This document shows positions 54,559-63,790 of a stretch of DNA of 64,000 bases, one piece after another. Numbering within the stretch: position 1 is the first letter of the stretch; the number at the start of each line of letters is the position of its first letter. The notes beneath the pieces are model-generated. The model was not told the DNA's origin, did no database searches, and saw only the letters and a program-made list of their open reading frames with translations. This DNA is from Maribacter sp. (GTDB lineage: Bacteria; Bacteroidota; Bacteroidia; Flavobacteriales; Flavobacteriaceae), in contig NZ_JADGES010000002.1 of the NCBI RefSeq assembly GCF_016744255.1, positions 1-64,000 of the forward strand, in the 5' to 3' direction. The position numbers and the translations under genes were made by a program.

Positions 54559-56379
54559 ATGGGTTTAGTAACTGCAAAGGAAGTAGCAAAAGCTATTAAC
54601 CTTAGTAAATATGGCTTTCTAGGTACTTCTATTGGATGGTTTCTGATGAAAGTAACCAGAATATCTAGCATCAATAGGTTTTACAATGACCATAAACATT
54701 TAGAGGGCATTGCTTTTTTAGATGCAATTTTGGAATATTATGAAATAGACTTTGAAATTCCCGAAGAAGACTTTAGGCGCTTACCAAAAGATGGTTCCTA
54801 TATAACCATATCTAACCATCCATTAGGCGGAATTGATGGTGTATTACTTATGAAACTTTTGGTTTCTCATCGGTCCGATTTTAAAATTATAGCCAATTTT
54901 CTGCTTCATAGAATTGAGCCTATGGAGCCTTATATTTTACCCGTAAATCCTTTTGAGAATAATAAGGACGTTAAAAGTAGTATTGCTGGTTTTAAAAGTG
55001 CAATGACCCACATACGTGCAGGGCACCCTTTAGGGATTTTCCCCGCAGGAGAAGTTTCTACCTATAAAGACGGTAAATTAATTGTAGACAAACCTTGGGA
55101 AGAACCTGCTCTAAAATTGATTAGAAAAGCTGAAGTCCCTGTAGTTCCCATTTATTTTCACGGAAAAAATAGCTCTTTATTTTATCGCTTATCCAAAATA
55201 AGTGATGTGTTTAGAACGGCAAAATTACCTTCTGAGGTTTATTCTCAGAAAAATCGTCCTATAAAAGTACGTATAGGACAACCTATTTCCGTAAAAGCAC
55301 AAAAAGAACAAGCTACCCTAGAAGACTTTACCGATCTTTTAAGAAAAAAAACATACATACTATCGAATGCGTATGAAAAAGAACGCTTAATAGACCAAAT
55401 ACCAACCACTCTAAAAATTCCAAAAGCCCCAAAAAAAATAGCATCCGCTGTTCCCTCCGAAGTAATGGAAGGAGAAATTGAAAAATTAAGAGAAAAAGAC
55501 TGCCGCCTATTACAAAGCAAAAATTACGAAGTTTTTTTAGCTCAAAAAAAAGATATGCCCTTTATTCTAAAAGAAATAGGCAGACAAAGAGAAGTTACCT
55601 TTAGAGCCATAGGGGAAGGCACAAATAAAGCTATAGATTTAGATGTGTTCGACTCTTATTATTATCACTTATTTCTATGGGATAGCGCAGCAAAGTGCAT
55701 TGTAGGGGCATACAGAATGGGGATGGGTTCTGAAATATTTCCGAAACATGGTATAGATGGTTTTTATCTTCAGGATTTATTCCGAGTAGAACCAGAATTA
55801 TACGGAATGATGGAAGATTCTATTGAAATGGGCAGAGCGTACATAGTAAAAGAATACCAACAAAAACCTATGCCACTATTTTTACTATGGAAAGGTATTG
55901 TACACACTACTTTAAGGCACCCAGAGCATAAGTATTTAATAGGAGGAGTAAGTATAAGCAATCAATTCTCTAACTTCTCTAAATCGCTTATGATAGAGTT
56001 CATGAAGTCTAATTATTGGGATCCATATGTTGCCCAATATATTCATCCTAAAAAAGAGTTCAAAGTAAAACTTAAAGATGCCGATAAAGAATTTGTTTTT
56101 GATGAAACACAAGCAGATTTAAACAAGTTTGATAGGATTATTGATGAAGTAGAACCTGGTAACCTACGTCTACCAGTTCTTATAAAAAAATACATTAAAC
56201 AGAATGCTAAAGTAATTGCCTTTAATGTAGATCCTCTATTTAATAATTCTGTAGACGGCTTAATGTATATTAAAATAGCCGACTTACCAGAAAGTACTGT
56301 AAAGCCAGTAATGGAAGAATTTCAGGCAGAATTAGAACGTAAAATGACAGAAGGGTCTATTATTACAAAGCCCGAATAA
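54559..56379 (+). CDS. olsF: OlsF-type bifunctional aminolipid acyltransferase
   Basis: A 606-residue fusion. The N-terminal part is a PlsC-like domain with NHPLGGID (His87, Asp93; the spacing is H-x5-D) and FPAGEVST. The C-terminal part (about 310-580) is the GNAT-type hemolysin-like OlsB-like domain with GAYRMGMGSEIF and FPKHGIDGFYLQDLF, ending with a long helical tail. In Flavobacterium OlsF makes N-acyl amino acid lipids such as ornithine lipid by joining both acylation steps. The match to this layout is strong. Confidence 0.88.
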   Translation: MGLVTAKEVAKAINLSKYGFLGTSIGWFLMKVTRISSINRFYNDHKHLEGIAFLDAILEYYEIDFEIPEEDFRRLPKDGSYITISNHPLGGIDGVLLMKLLVSHRSDFKIIANFLLHRIEPMEPYILPVNPFENNKDVKSSIAGFKSAMTHIRAGHPLGIFPAGEVSTYKDGKLIVDKPWEEPALKLIRKAEVPVVPIYFHGKNSSLFYRLSKISDVFRTAKLPSEVYSQKNRPIKVRIGQPISVKAQKEQATLEDFTDLLRKKTYILSNAYEKERLIDQIPTTLKIPKAPKKIASAVPSEVMEGEIEKLREKDCRLLQSKNYEVFLAQKKDMPFILKEIGRQREVTFRAIGEGTNKAIDLDVFDSYYYHLFLWDSAAKCIVGAYRMGMGSEIFPKHGIDGFYLQDLFRVEPELYGMMEDSIEMGRAYIVKEYQQKPMPLFLLWKGIVHTTLRHPEHKYLIGGVSISNQFSNFSKSLMIEFMKSNYWDPYVAQYIHPKKEFKVKLKDADKEFVFDETQADLNKFDRIIDEVEPGNLRLPVLIKKYIKQNAKVIAFNVDPLFNNSVDGLMYIKIADLPESTVKPVMEEFQAELERKMTEGSIITKPE

Positions 56380-56935
56380 GCCAACTTAAATCTCTTTAAT
56401 ATTCTACCTTTTCATAACCCTCCACGCCTAAAACTATCTAAATATTAGGTAAGAAAAACACTTTAAATAAATCTACTTCGAATCTAAATATATTTGAACT
56501 TTAAAGTATCTACCTAAAATAACATGGAATTTTACCGCCCAAATACGGTACAATACAACTAAGAAAAGAGGTAATCTAAATTATGTTTGGTTCTGCTAAG
56601 AATATAATTCCACATAATTTACAAACGAATTCTATTTTTCCTATTCTAAAGAATAGAAACACAAAAATGAATAGAATCATGAAAATCTCCAAAAATAATC
56701 TAGTAAATCTACATACCAATTAGTATATCTATCTTAAACCTAAGAAAATAAACCAATTAGAATCTAAAAAATATTACACAACAACAAGATATTCAAGTTA
56801 ATACAAAATACAAAAACGAAATTATATTTAAATGAAATGTTTTGTAAAAAATAAAAGTTATTCTTTTAAAACTACTTAACAACACATACCGTTTGGTATA
56901 TAAATGAAAAACCATATTACTACTACTTTTATACC
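56380..56935. other. Gene-free AT-rich stretch
   Basis: These 556 bases between the converging ends of olsF and the GH99-like gene contain no open frame of convincing size. Visible are a palindrome CTATTCT-AA-AGAATAG (56641-56656) and an 18-codon frame from 56667 to 56723, which I do not accept as a gene. No tRNA or hairpin terminator of good quality was seen. Confidence 0.7.
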
Positions 56936-58303
56936 TTAAGAACCATAAAATCTATTAACCGCCATAAGTATAAGTCTAGCCCTATTCATTTTAGACTTTT
57001 TTATTTTTCTATAGCTTCTATCTAAGTAATACTGCACCTCATAGTTACCTGTAAATTCTTTCCGAGCCTTGTACAAATCCAAAACAATTTGCAAGTCTTC
57101 TGGAACATAAGTAACCCCAGTATATTGCTGTAATAATTGCAAGTTTAAAAAACCATATTCCTCTGTAGGCTCTAACATGGTTCCTTCACCAAAATCGTTC
57201 CATGTAACCAATTGTACAAAATCAGCAGCCTCATGATGTGTATAATTAAGTGTTTCCACAAATACATTGCCATTATTGTGAGGTATTCCCCAATCATGTT
57301 GTAAACCCCATCCACCGTCTTCATAAAAGCTGTCGAACCCAGGATAACTACTACCTACGGTAACCAAATTATTGTCTAAATACTCCCCATAGTAATAATC
57401 ATGCGCTAGTAAATGATCTTGCGCCACCCACAAAAATTCTCCAGAGGCACTACTACCAACCATATTTTGCGCTGCCCATAGGGTTAAAAAATAAGGCTCT
57501 TCATTTACCGGGAATACAGAAAAAATACTATCCCAATCTGCTGTGTTTGTAATAGTATTTGGGCCAAAAACAAATAATAATTCTTTTCCATTATGGTTAA
57601 GAAAATTGGGTCGAGATAAGTAACTGTCCTTTATATACTGAAAATCCATTTGAGCTGCATCTACAACACTTGAAGCAAGTCCAGAATTATAGGTGTCCAC
57701 TGCAACCCTATCTTCATACATAATAGAAAATTCCATACCTAAATCATCTAACCTTGCCATAAATGACTCTGTAGATTGTTTAATTAAATCATAATCATAC
57801 AGATCCTTACTACCATACCAGTCAAAAATTACTCCATCTATTCCAGAAAGTTTCATCATTAAAAAATGATATTCTTGCAAATCTGGGTCATTAGAAGAAT
57901 ATGGTCCTATGATAGGATAATAATACGATGCTATTTCTCTCTTCCCATCCGCATCAACAATATTTGGGTTTTTATTAGCCATTGTCCAGTGTTGCCCCCA
58001 ATACCCATCATAATCTAAACTTTGAAACCAAGGCATATAATGCGCATATACCTTTTTCGGATTCTCTTTTACAACATCCATTCCAGAGATATCAACAATT
58101 CTTCCTGCCTTTGTCATTTTCCGATAAGCATCTTCTTCTTTTAAAACCGATAATAAAAGAGAATCCGAAACTACCACAGAATCCAATTCAATACTAAAAA
58201 CTTGATTATCAGAAGGTTTCTCTTTTAAATTTTCCTTTTCACAAGATTGAAAAAAAATAATTATTCCAAGTAAGCATAAAGCAAATTTTGAATTAGACCA
58301 CAT
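56936..58303 (-). CDS. GH99-like lipoprotein (glycoside hydrolase family 71/99-like)
   Basis: A 455-residue lipoprotein (lipobox FFQSCEKEN, Cys near 21). The body fits the GH71/99-like fold: YAHYMPWFQSLDYDGYWGQHW near residue 85, GIDGVIFDWYGSKD near 155, SIMYEDR near 200 and WNDFGEGTMLEP near 380. Such enzymes act on mannans or alpha-mannosides in Bacteroidota. It is not near other carbohydrate genes, so it may serve a surface glycan or scavenging role. Confidence 0.85.
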   Translation of the reverse strand: MWSNSKFALCLLGIIIFFQSCEKENLKEKPSDNQVFSIELDSVVVSDSLLLSVLKEEDAYRKMTKAGRIVDISGMDVVKENPKKVYAHYMPWFQSLDYDGYWGQHWTMANKNPNIVDADGKREIASYYYPIIGPYSSNDPDLQEYHFLMMKLSGIDGVIFDWYGSKDLYDYDLIKQSTESFMARLDDLGMEFSIMYEDRVAVDTYNSGLASSVVDAAQMDFQYIKDSYLSRPNFLNHNGKELLFVFGPNTITNTADWDSIFSVFPVNEEPYFLTLWAAQNMVGSSASGEFLWVAQDHLLAHDYYYGEYLDNNLVTVGSSYPGFDSFYEDGGWGLQHDWGIPHNNGNVFVETLNYTHHEAADFVQLVTWNDFGEGTMLEPTEEYGFLNLQLLQQYTGVTYVPEDLQIVLDLYKARKEFTGNYEVQYYLDRSYRKIKKSKMNRARLILMAVNRFYGS

Positions 58304-58439
58304 AACAAATTAATTAATTTTGGAAAGCTATCAAATATGGAAACATATTAAGGTAATTCTTACAAAAATCATAAGTATTAACAATAAATTAACACTTATG
58401 ATGCAATAAACCTAATAACAACTTAAGCATCTAATAAGT

Positions 58440-58450
58440 AACTTTACTTC
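58440..58450 (+). promoter_or_regulatory. Shared TAACTTTACTT element
   Basis: The 11-base sequence TAACTTTACTT lies 13 bases before the pentapeptide gene and also occurs at 63759-63769 before the gene at 63791. It resembles a weak -7 box (TAnnTTTA instead of TAnnTTTG). Confidence 0.35.
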
Positions 58451-58463
58451 TATTTAGAAGACT

Positions 58464-59036
58464 ATGCAAAGATCATTCATAACAGATAAAATATATAAGG
58501 GAAAAAATTATACAACCCATAGGTTAGAAAGAAGAGAGTATGAAAATTGTACTTTCAACGGCTGCAATTTTGAAAACAGCTTGTTAGACAATCAAAATTT
58601 TATGGAGTGTACATTCATAGACTGTAATCTTTCTTCTGTAAATATTACCAACACCACTTTTAAAGAAGTTTCTTTTATAAATTGTAAAATATTGGGTGTA
58701 AATTTTGAAACTTGCAACACTTTTTTAATAGATTTTGTGTTCCACAATTGTACTTTAAACTATGCTTCTTTTTTTGGGCTCACTCTAAAAAACCAACAAT
58801 TTAAGGATAGTAAACTAATTGAGGTAGATTTTACAAAAAGTGAGTTAAATGGAGTAGACTTCTCTGGCTGTAATTTAGAGCAAGCAATATTCGACAGAAC
58901 CAACTTGGAAAAAGCAGACTTCACAACTGCTTTTAACCACACTATAGACCCAGAGAAAAATGAACTTAAAAAAGCAAAATTTTCTAAAGACGGCCTTTCT
59001 GGTTTACTAATAAAGCATCAGTTAATAATAGAATAA
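58464..59036 (+). CDS. Pentapeptide-repeat protein
   Basis: A 190-residue protein of A(N/D)LxX-type pentapeptide repeats: CTFNGCNFENSLLDNQNF, CTFIDCNLSSVNITNTTF and later LNGVDFSGCNLEQAIFDRTNLEKADF. It should fold as a right-handed quadrilateral beta-helix. Some family members protect gyrase, others have unrelated or unknown roles. It is followed by a perfect hairpin at 59058-59089. Confidence 0.9.
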   Translation: MQRSFITDKIYKGKNYTTHRLERREYENCTFNGCNFENSLLDNQNFMECTFIDCNLSSVNITNTTFKEVSFINCKILGVNFETCNTFLIDFVFHNCTLNYASFFGLTLKNQQFKDSKLIEVDFTKSELNGVDFSGCNLEQAIFDRTNLEKADFTTAFNHTIDPEKNELKKAKFSKDGLSGLLIKHQLIIE

Positions 59037-59057
59037 ATTGCCTACCTAGAAGTACAG

Positions 59058-59089
59058 ATTATACGATTATTGATTTATAATCGTATAAT
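59058..59089 (+). terminator. Perfect 13-bp hairpin
   Basis: Stem ATTATACGATTAT / ATAATCGTATAAT with loop TGATTT lies 22 bases after the pentapeptide gene. It is followed by only a short T-run, so it is a weak terminator and may instead act as an operator for the next gene. Confidence 0.6.
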
Positions 59090-59121
59090 TTGTAACTTGT
59101 TGCAAATGTAAATCCCTATCT

Positions 59122-59610
59122 ATGAAACTCATTCTCTTACTATTACTTCTATTTTCCATAAACGTATCTAGCCAAAATACGATACAATTAAAAGAAGGAG
59201 AAAAGTCTCCCAAAGCCAGCCTTTCTGATGTTGCTTGGATTTCTGGACATTGGAAAGGAGAAGCCTTTGGTGGTACTACAGAAGAAATATGGAGTCCTCC
59301 AATGGGCGATTCTATGATGTTTGTTTTTAAACTAGTCTTAGAAGGAAAAGTACAATTTTACGAAATTGGGCATATTCAAGAAAAAGAAAACACACTTTTA
59401 CTACAATTAAAACATTTTGGTGGTAATTTAAAAGGTTGGGAGACAAAAGATGAAACCGTAGATTTTAAATTAATAAAAATGGAAGAAAACAAAGCCTTTT
59501 TTGAAGGGTTTACGTTTGAAAAAATTAGTGAAAACGAAATAAATTTATATGTTGTAATTAACAGCGATGGAGTTAAAGCAGAAGAAAAATTTAGCTACAA
59601 GAGGAAATAA
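59122..59610 (+). CDS. DUF6265-like exported protein
   Basis: A 162-residue protein with a signal peptide (MKLILLLLLLFSINVSSQ) and a body of DUF6265 type: LSDVAWISGHWKGEAFGGTTEEIW near 35-58 and a middle part of alternating strands. The family is a small lipocalin-like fold with unknown function. Confidence 0.75.
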   Translation: MKLILLLLLLFSINVSSQNTIQLKEGEKSPKASLSDVAWISGHWKGEAFGGTTEEIWSPPMGDSMMFVFKLVLEGKVQFYEIGHIQEKENTLLLQLKHFGGNLKGWETKDETVDFKLIKMEENKAFFEGFTFEKISENEINLYVVINSDGVKAEEKFSYKRK

Positions 59611-59611
59611 T

Positions 59612-59962
59612 ATGAAAAAAGAGTGCTTAGAATGTAGTACAGAAATAATGGGTAGAGTGGATAAAAAATTCTGCTCTGATTATTGTAGAAACGCATATAA
59701 TAACAAAATAAATAAAGACAGCAAAAACCTCATTAGAAATATAAATAATCGCCTCCGCAAAAACTACCGAGTTCTAGACAGTTTCCCCCTTAAAGATGGT
59801 AAAACCAAAACCACAAGAACAAGGCTTTTAGACCGAGGTTTCGATTTTGATTTTATCACCAACCTGTATACTACAAAAAAAGGAACTACCTATTTTTTTA
59901 TATATGACCTAGGGTACTTACCTCTAGATAATGATTACTATATGATTGTTAAAAGAGAATAA
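59612..59962 (+). CDS. Small protein with N-terminal zinc-binding knuckle
   Basis: Using the ATG at 59612 (good GAGGAAATAAT context) the product has 116 residues. It begins KKECLECSTEIMGRVDKKFCSDYCRNAY, with four Cys in a zinc knuckle arrangement, then a basic helical part and a strand-rich C-terminus. The start lies directly after the previous gene (1-base gap). It is likely a nucleic-acid or metal-binding protein of unknown role, common in Flavobacteriia. Confidence 0.75.
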   Translation: MKKECLECSTEIMGRVDKKFCSDYCRNAYNNKINKDSKNLIRNINNRLRKNYRVLDSFPLKDGKTKTTRTRLLDRGFDFDFITNLYTTKKGTTYFFIYDLGYLPLDNDYYMIVKRE

Positions 59963-59965
59963 TAA

Positions 59966-60430
59966 TTACTTATAGTTTTGTCCGCTCAATTTCAAAGCAG
60001 CTATCACAATATCTTTACGGCTTATCTGGCCTACTAAAATTCCATTGTTCATAACAGGAAGCCTACGTCTGTTACCTTTATGAAAAACACCAGCAGCATC
60101 AAAAATACTTATGCTATGCTCAATAGTTTCTACATTTTTAGTCATAAAACGCTCCACGCTTTTGTCCAAAATAGGTTGATTAAAATAACGGCTTTCCGAT
60201 ATTTGTTTCATACAATCTGCCTCCGAGATAATCCCCACTAAAAATCCATTGTTATCAATAACAGGCCCCCCAGATATATGGTTCTTTGCAAAAAGCTCCA
60301 TAACCTCTAGTATAGATTGTTCTGGACTAAACGTTAGTAACTTTTTAGTCATGTAATCTTCAACCAATAACGGAGCATCAAATTCCTTCTTCGTAGTCTT
60401 TCTTATCCCTTGAAAACTCTTAATCCCCAT
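59966..60430 (-). CDS. CBS-pair protein
   Basis: A 154-residue protein with two CBS domains (about 25-80 and 92-150): TFSPEQSILEVMELFAKNHISGGPV and ESISIFDAAGVFHKGNRRRLPVM. CBS pairs often bind adenine nucleotides. It is convergent with the zinc-knuckle gene and divergent from the peptidase gene. Confidence 0.85.
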   Translation of the reverse strand: MGIKSFQGIRKTTKKEFDAPLLVEDYMTKKLLTFSPEQSILEVMELFAKNHISGGPVIDNNGFLVGIISEADCMKQISESRYFNQPILDKSVERFMTKNVETIEHSISIFDAAGVFHKGNRRRLPVMNNGILVGQISRKDIVIAALKLSGQNYK

Positions 60431-60582
60431 ATGCTTTTATTTTTTAGGTTGATTACTAAAGATAGAAAAATATTGCGAAATTCCTAATTATACCCGTTTT
60501 AATGTGTCATTACATTATCATTTATCATATTTAAGCATTAATTTTACATTAAACTTGTTCTAAAATAGATTATTCCTTATAA

Positions 60583-62862
60583 ATGAAAAAAAGTACCGCC
60601 CTAAGTACCTTAGTTCTTATTACCATAGCCATTTATTGGTCATTTAAATCTTCTATGCCCTCTTACACAGAAGATAGTAATGCAACTAAAACCGAATTTT
60701 CTACGGACCGAGCATTAGAACATGTAAAACACATATCAAAAAAACCACATGGTGTTGGCTTCCCAGAACACACCGTAGTTAGAAATTATATCTCTAGCGA
60801 ATTGGAAAAATTAGGTCTTGAAGTTTCCTTTCAAGAAGGGTATACAGCTGGAGACTGGGGAAACCTAAGTAAAGTAAATAATATATTGGCTCGCATTAAA
60901 GGAAGTGATTCCAAAAAAGCATTGCTTCTATTGAGTCACTATGATAGTCACCCGCATTCCTCCTTAGGTGCTAGTGACGCAGCTAGTGGCGTAGCAACGA
61001 TTTTAGAAGGAGTACGTCAATTTTTAGCCAAAGAAAACAAACCTAAAAATGATATTATTATCCTCATCTCGGATTCTGAGGAATTAGGTCTTAACGGAGC
61101 AGATTTGTTCGTAAATAAGCATCCTTGGATTAAAGATATTGGCCTTGTGCTTAATTTTGAAGCACGTGGCAGTGGTGGCCCAAGCTACATGCTTATAGAG
61201 ACTAATAGAGGAAATAAGAAACTTATAGAAGAATTTACCAAGGCAAACCCCGATTACCCTGTTGCCAATTCTTTAGTCTATAGTATCTACAAAATGCTTC
61301 CTAATGATACTGATTTAACCGTTTTTAGAGAAAATGGAGATATTGAAGGCTTTAATTTTGCTTTTATTGATGACCATTACGACTACCATACTGCCAAAGA
61401 TAGCTATGCACGTTTAGATAGAAATACATTAGCCCACCAAGGCAGTTACTTAGTTCCCTTGCTTCATTATTTTTCCAATTCGGATTTAAGTAATCTAAAA
61501 AGCCTTAGCGATTTTATCTACTTTAATGTACCTTTCTTTAAATTGGTGTCTTACCCTTTTGATTGGATTTTACCAATGTTAGTATTAGGAATACTTTTGT
61601 TTGTCCTATTACTCTTTCAAGGGTTTAAAAAGAAAACCCTACAAGGAAACAAAATCTTAACAGGTTTTTTACCTATGTTAATTTCCATTGCCATAAATGG
61701 TGTTATTGGATATTTTAGTTGGAGTATCTTAAAAACACTTTACCCGCAGTACAACGATATGTTACATGGATTCACTTATAACGGCCATGCTTATATAGCA
61801 GCTTTTGTTTCTTTATCTATTGGCGTCTGTTTTTGGGTATATTATAAATTTCATAAAATAACAACCCCAAACCTCTTAATAGCCCCGCTATTTTTGTGGT
61901 TACTTCTTTGCGCTGGTGTTTCGGTATATTTAAAGGGCGCTAGTTTCTTTATTATTCCAGTTTATGCCTTGTTAGCGGCTCTATTTGTTACGCAAAATCA
62001 AAAAATGCCGAACGGTTTATTACTCGTCTTTTTAGCATTACCTGCGTTATGGATTTACGCTCCTTTTATAAAAATGTTTCCCATAGGATTAGGTTTAAAA
62101 ATGATGGTGGCTTCTACCGTACTAACTACTTTAACTTTTATTTTATTATTACCCATATTTGCGTTCTACAAGAACAAGCGTTTTTTAGCCATACTATCTT
62201 TTATTGTATTTTTAGGATTCTTCTTCTATGCCCATTTAAATTCTAATTTTAACAAAGAAAATTCTAAGCCAACTAGTCTATTGTATGTGCTAGACACCGA
62301 TACAAATGCTGCCAAATGGGTAACCTATGAGCACCAATTATCTCCCTGGACATCTCAATATTTAGGAAAAACAAAAAAGACTCCAGAAGCTGGATCCAAG
62401 ACTTTGAGCAGTAAGTATGGCACAAACTTCACCTTTACAGTTGCTGCTCCCTTAAAAAATATTAAACCCCCAGTAATTGAGAAAACAAAGGACACCATTA
62501 TTGGTAATCAAAGATTTATAGATTTATGCATTACACCACAGCGTAATGTAAATAGATTAGAACTTATTACAAATGACATAGAAATACAAAGTGCAGAAAT
62601 AAATGGAGTTCCTTTATCCAATTATTTTCTAGAAAACAGAAAAAGAAACAAGCTAATAACACACTATATAACAGACAATGCCTATACAGAAGTTAGATTA
62701 AGTTTTCCTAAAGATGAACATTTAGAGCTTACTCTTTTTGAAGCTTCTAATGATTTACTAGACAATCCCCTTTTTAGTATTCCGGAAAGACCCAAAGATA
62801 ATATTCCGATGCCTTTTATATTAAATGATGCTATAGTGATAACTAAAACCATTAAATTTTAA
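60583..62862 (+). CDS. Membrane-bound M28-family aminopeptidase
   Basis: A 759-residue protein. An N-terminal membrane segment (about 7-20) anchors an M28 peptidase domain (about 35-295) with zinc ligands His119 (LSHYDSH), Asp132 (ASDAASG), Glu166/167 (SEELGL), Glu193 (NFEARGSGG) and His269 (YDYHTAKD). The middle (about 320-545) has several membrane helices, and a C-terminal domain (about 560-759) follows. This architecture resembles Fxna-like, multi-helix peptidases. It may cut peptides in the envelope. Confidence 0.88.
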   Translation: MKKSTALSTLVLITIAIYWSFKSSMPSYTEDSNATKTEFSTDRALEHVKHISKKPHGVGFPEHTVVRNYISSELEKLGLEVSFQEGYTAGDWGNLSKVNNILARIKGSDSKKALLLLSHYDSHPHSSLGASDAASGVATILEGVRQFLAKENKPKNDIIILISDSEELGLNGADLFVNKHPWIKDIGLVLNFEARGSGGPSYMLIETNRGNKKLIEEFTKANPDYPVANSLVYSIYKMLPNDTDLTVFRENGDIEGFNFAFIDDHYDYHTAKDSYARLDRNTLAHQGSYLVPLLHYFSNSDLSNLKSLSDFIYFNVPFFKLVSYPFDWILPMLVLGILLFVLLLFQGFKKKTLQGNKILTGFLPMLISIAINGVIGYFSWSILKTLYPQYNDMLHGFTYNGHAYIAAFVSLSIGVCFWVYYKFHKITTPNLLIAPLFLWLLLCAGVSVYLKGASFFIIPVYALLAALFVTQNQKMPNGLLLVFLALPALWIYAPFIKMFPIGLGLKMMVASTVLTTLTFILLLPIFAFYKNKRFLAILSFIVFLGFFFYAHLNSNFNKENSKPTSLLYVLDTDTNAAKWVTYEHQLSPWTSQYLGKTKKTPEAGSKTLSSKYGTNFTFTVAAPLKNIKPPVIEKTKDTIIGNQRFIDLCITPQRNVNRLELITNDIEIQSAEINGVPLSNYFLENRKRNKLITHYITDNAYTEVRLSFPKDEHLELTLFEASNDLLDNPLFSIPERPKDNIPMPFILNDAIVITKTIKF

Positions 62863-63668
62863 TGCAGAATATTGGAATTATAGGATGCGGTTGGTTAGGA
62901 TTACCTTTAGCCAAATCGTTACTAAAAGATGGTTTTACAGTTCATGGTACCACCACCTCTTCCGACAAAATAGAAACCTTAAAAAATGCCGGAATTAAAG
63001 CCTATAATATTTCTCTTTTTGAAGATAGAATCGAAGGACCAATCTCTGACTTTTTACATTCTTTAGATATTATAGTCATAAATGTTCCTCCTCGCTTAAG
63101 AGGAAAAAAACAGGAGAGTTTTGTAAAAAAAATGTCCCTCCTAAAAAACAAGATTAAAACCAGTCTATGTTCTAAAATTATCTTTGCTAGTAGCACTGCT
63201 GTTTATGGAAATACTACAGGGATTATTAATGAAAAAACTACAGTCTCTCCCAACACAGAGTCTGGTAAGCAATTAGTACTCTCTGAAAATATGCTTTTAG
63301 AAGATTCCAGTTTACAAACTACCATAATCCGTTTTGGCGGATTAATAGGTCCTAATAGACACCCAATAACAATACTTTCTGGTAAAACAGAATTAAAAAA
63401 TGGGAATGCCTCCGTAAATTTAATCCACTTAGAGGATTGTATTTCTATATTAAAAGAAAGTATAACTAATAATTGGAGCAACGAACTTATTAATGCAGTA
63501 TACCCAAGCCATCCTACAAAAAAGGAATATTACACCCAGGAAGCTATAAAAAGAGGTATAGTCCCTCCAAAGTACGCAGATTCACCACAGGACGACTCTA
63601 AAAGGGTAAGCTCCTACTTCCTTACAAATGTTAAAAACTACCATTTCCACACATCAATCTTCACTTAA
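62862..63668 (+). CDS. NAD-dependent epimerase/dehydratase-like protein
   Basis: A 268-residue protein of the SDR/epimerase fold (YeeZ-like), with the dinucleotide motif GIIGCGWLGLPLAKSL near residue 4-19 and later FASSTAVYGNT near 107. It overlaps the peptidase gene's stop by one base, so it is probably co-translated. The usual Tyr-Lys pair of SDRs is not clearly kept. Confidence 0.8.
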   Translation: MQNIGIIGCGWLGLPLAKSLLKDGFTVHGTTTSSDKIETLKNAGIKAYNISLFEDRIEGPISDFLHSLDIIVINVPPRLRGKKQESFVKKMSLLKNKIKTSLCSKIIFASSTAVYGNTTGIINEKTTVSPNTESGKQLVLSENMLLEDSSLQTTIIRFGGLIGPNRHPITILSGKTELKNGNASVNLIHLEDCISILKESITNNWSNELINAVYPSHPTKKEYYTQEAIKRGIVPPKYADSPQDDSKRVSSYFLTNVKNYHFHTSIFT

Positions 63669-63758
63669 GACACCACAAACAAAAGAGGTTTTACAACAAA
63701 TACGTAGATTTTATGTTAATTAATAAATTGATTATAAGTTAGTTATAGATTAAACACA

Positions 63759-63769
63759 TAACTTTACTT
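63759..63769 (+). promoter_or_regulatory. Second copy of the TAACTTTACTT element
   Basis: Identical to the element at 58440-58450, 21 bases before the gene at 63791. A shared -7-like box or operator. Confidence 0.35.
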
Positions 63770-63790
63770 AAATGATTAAATATAAAAGCC

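Noticed and set aside
56667..56723. 18-codon frame in the gene-free stretch
   Set aside because: Too short, no recognisable family and in strongly AT-rich DNA where such frames arise by chance.
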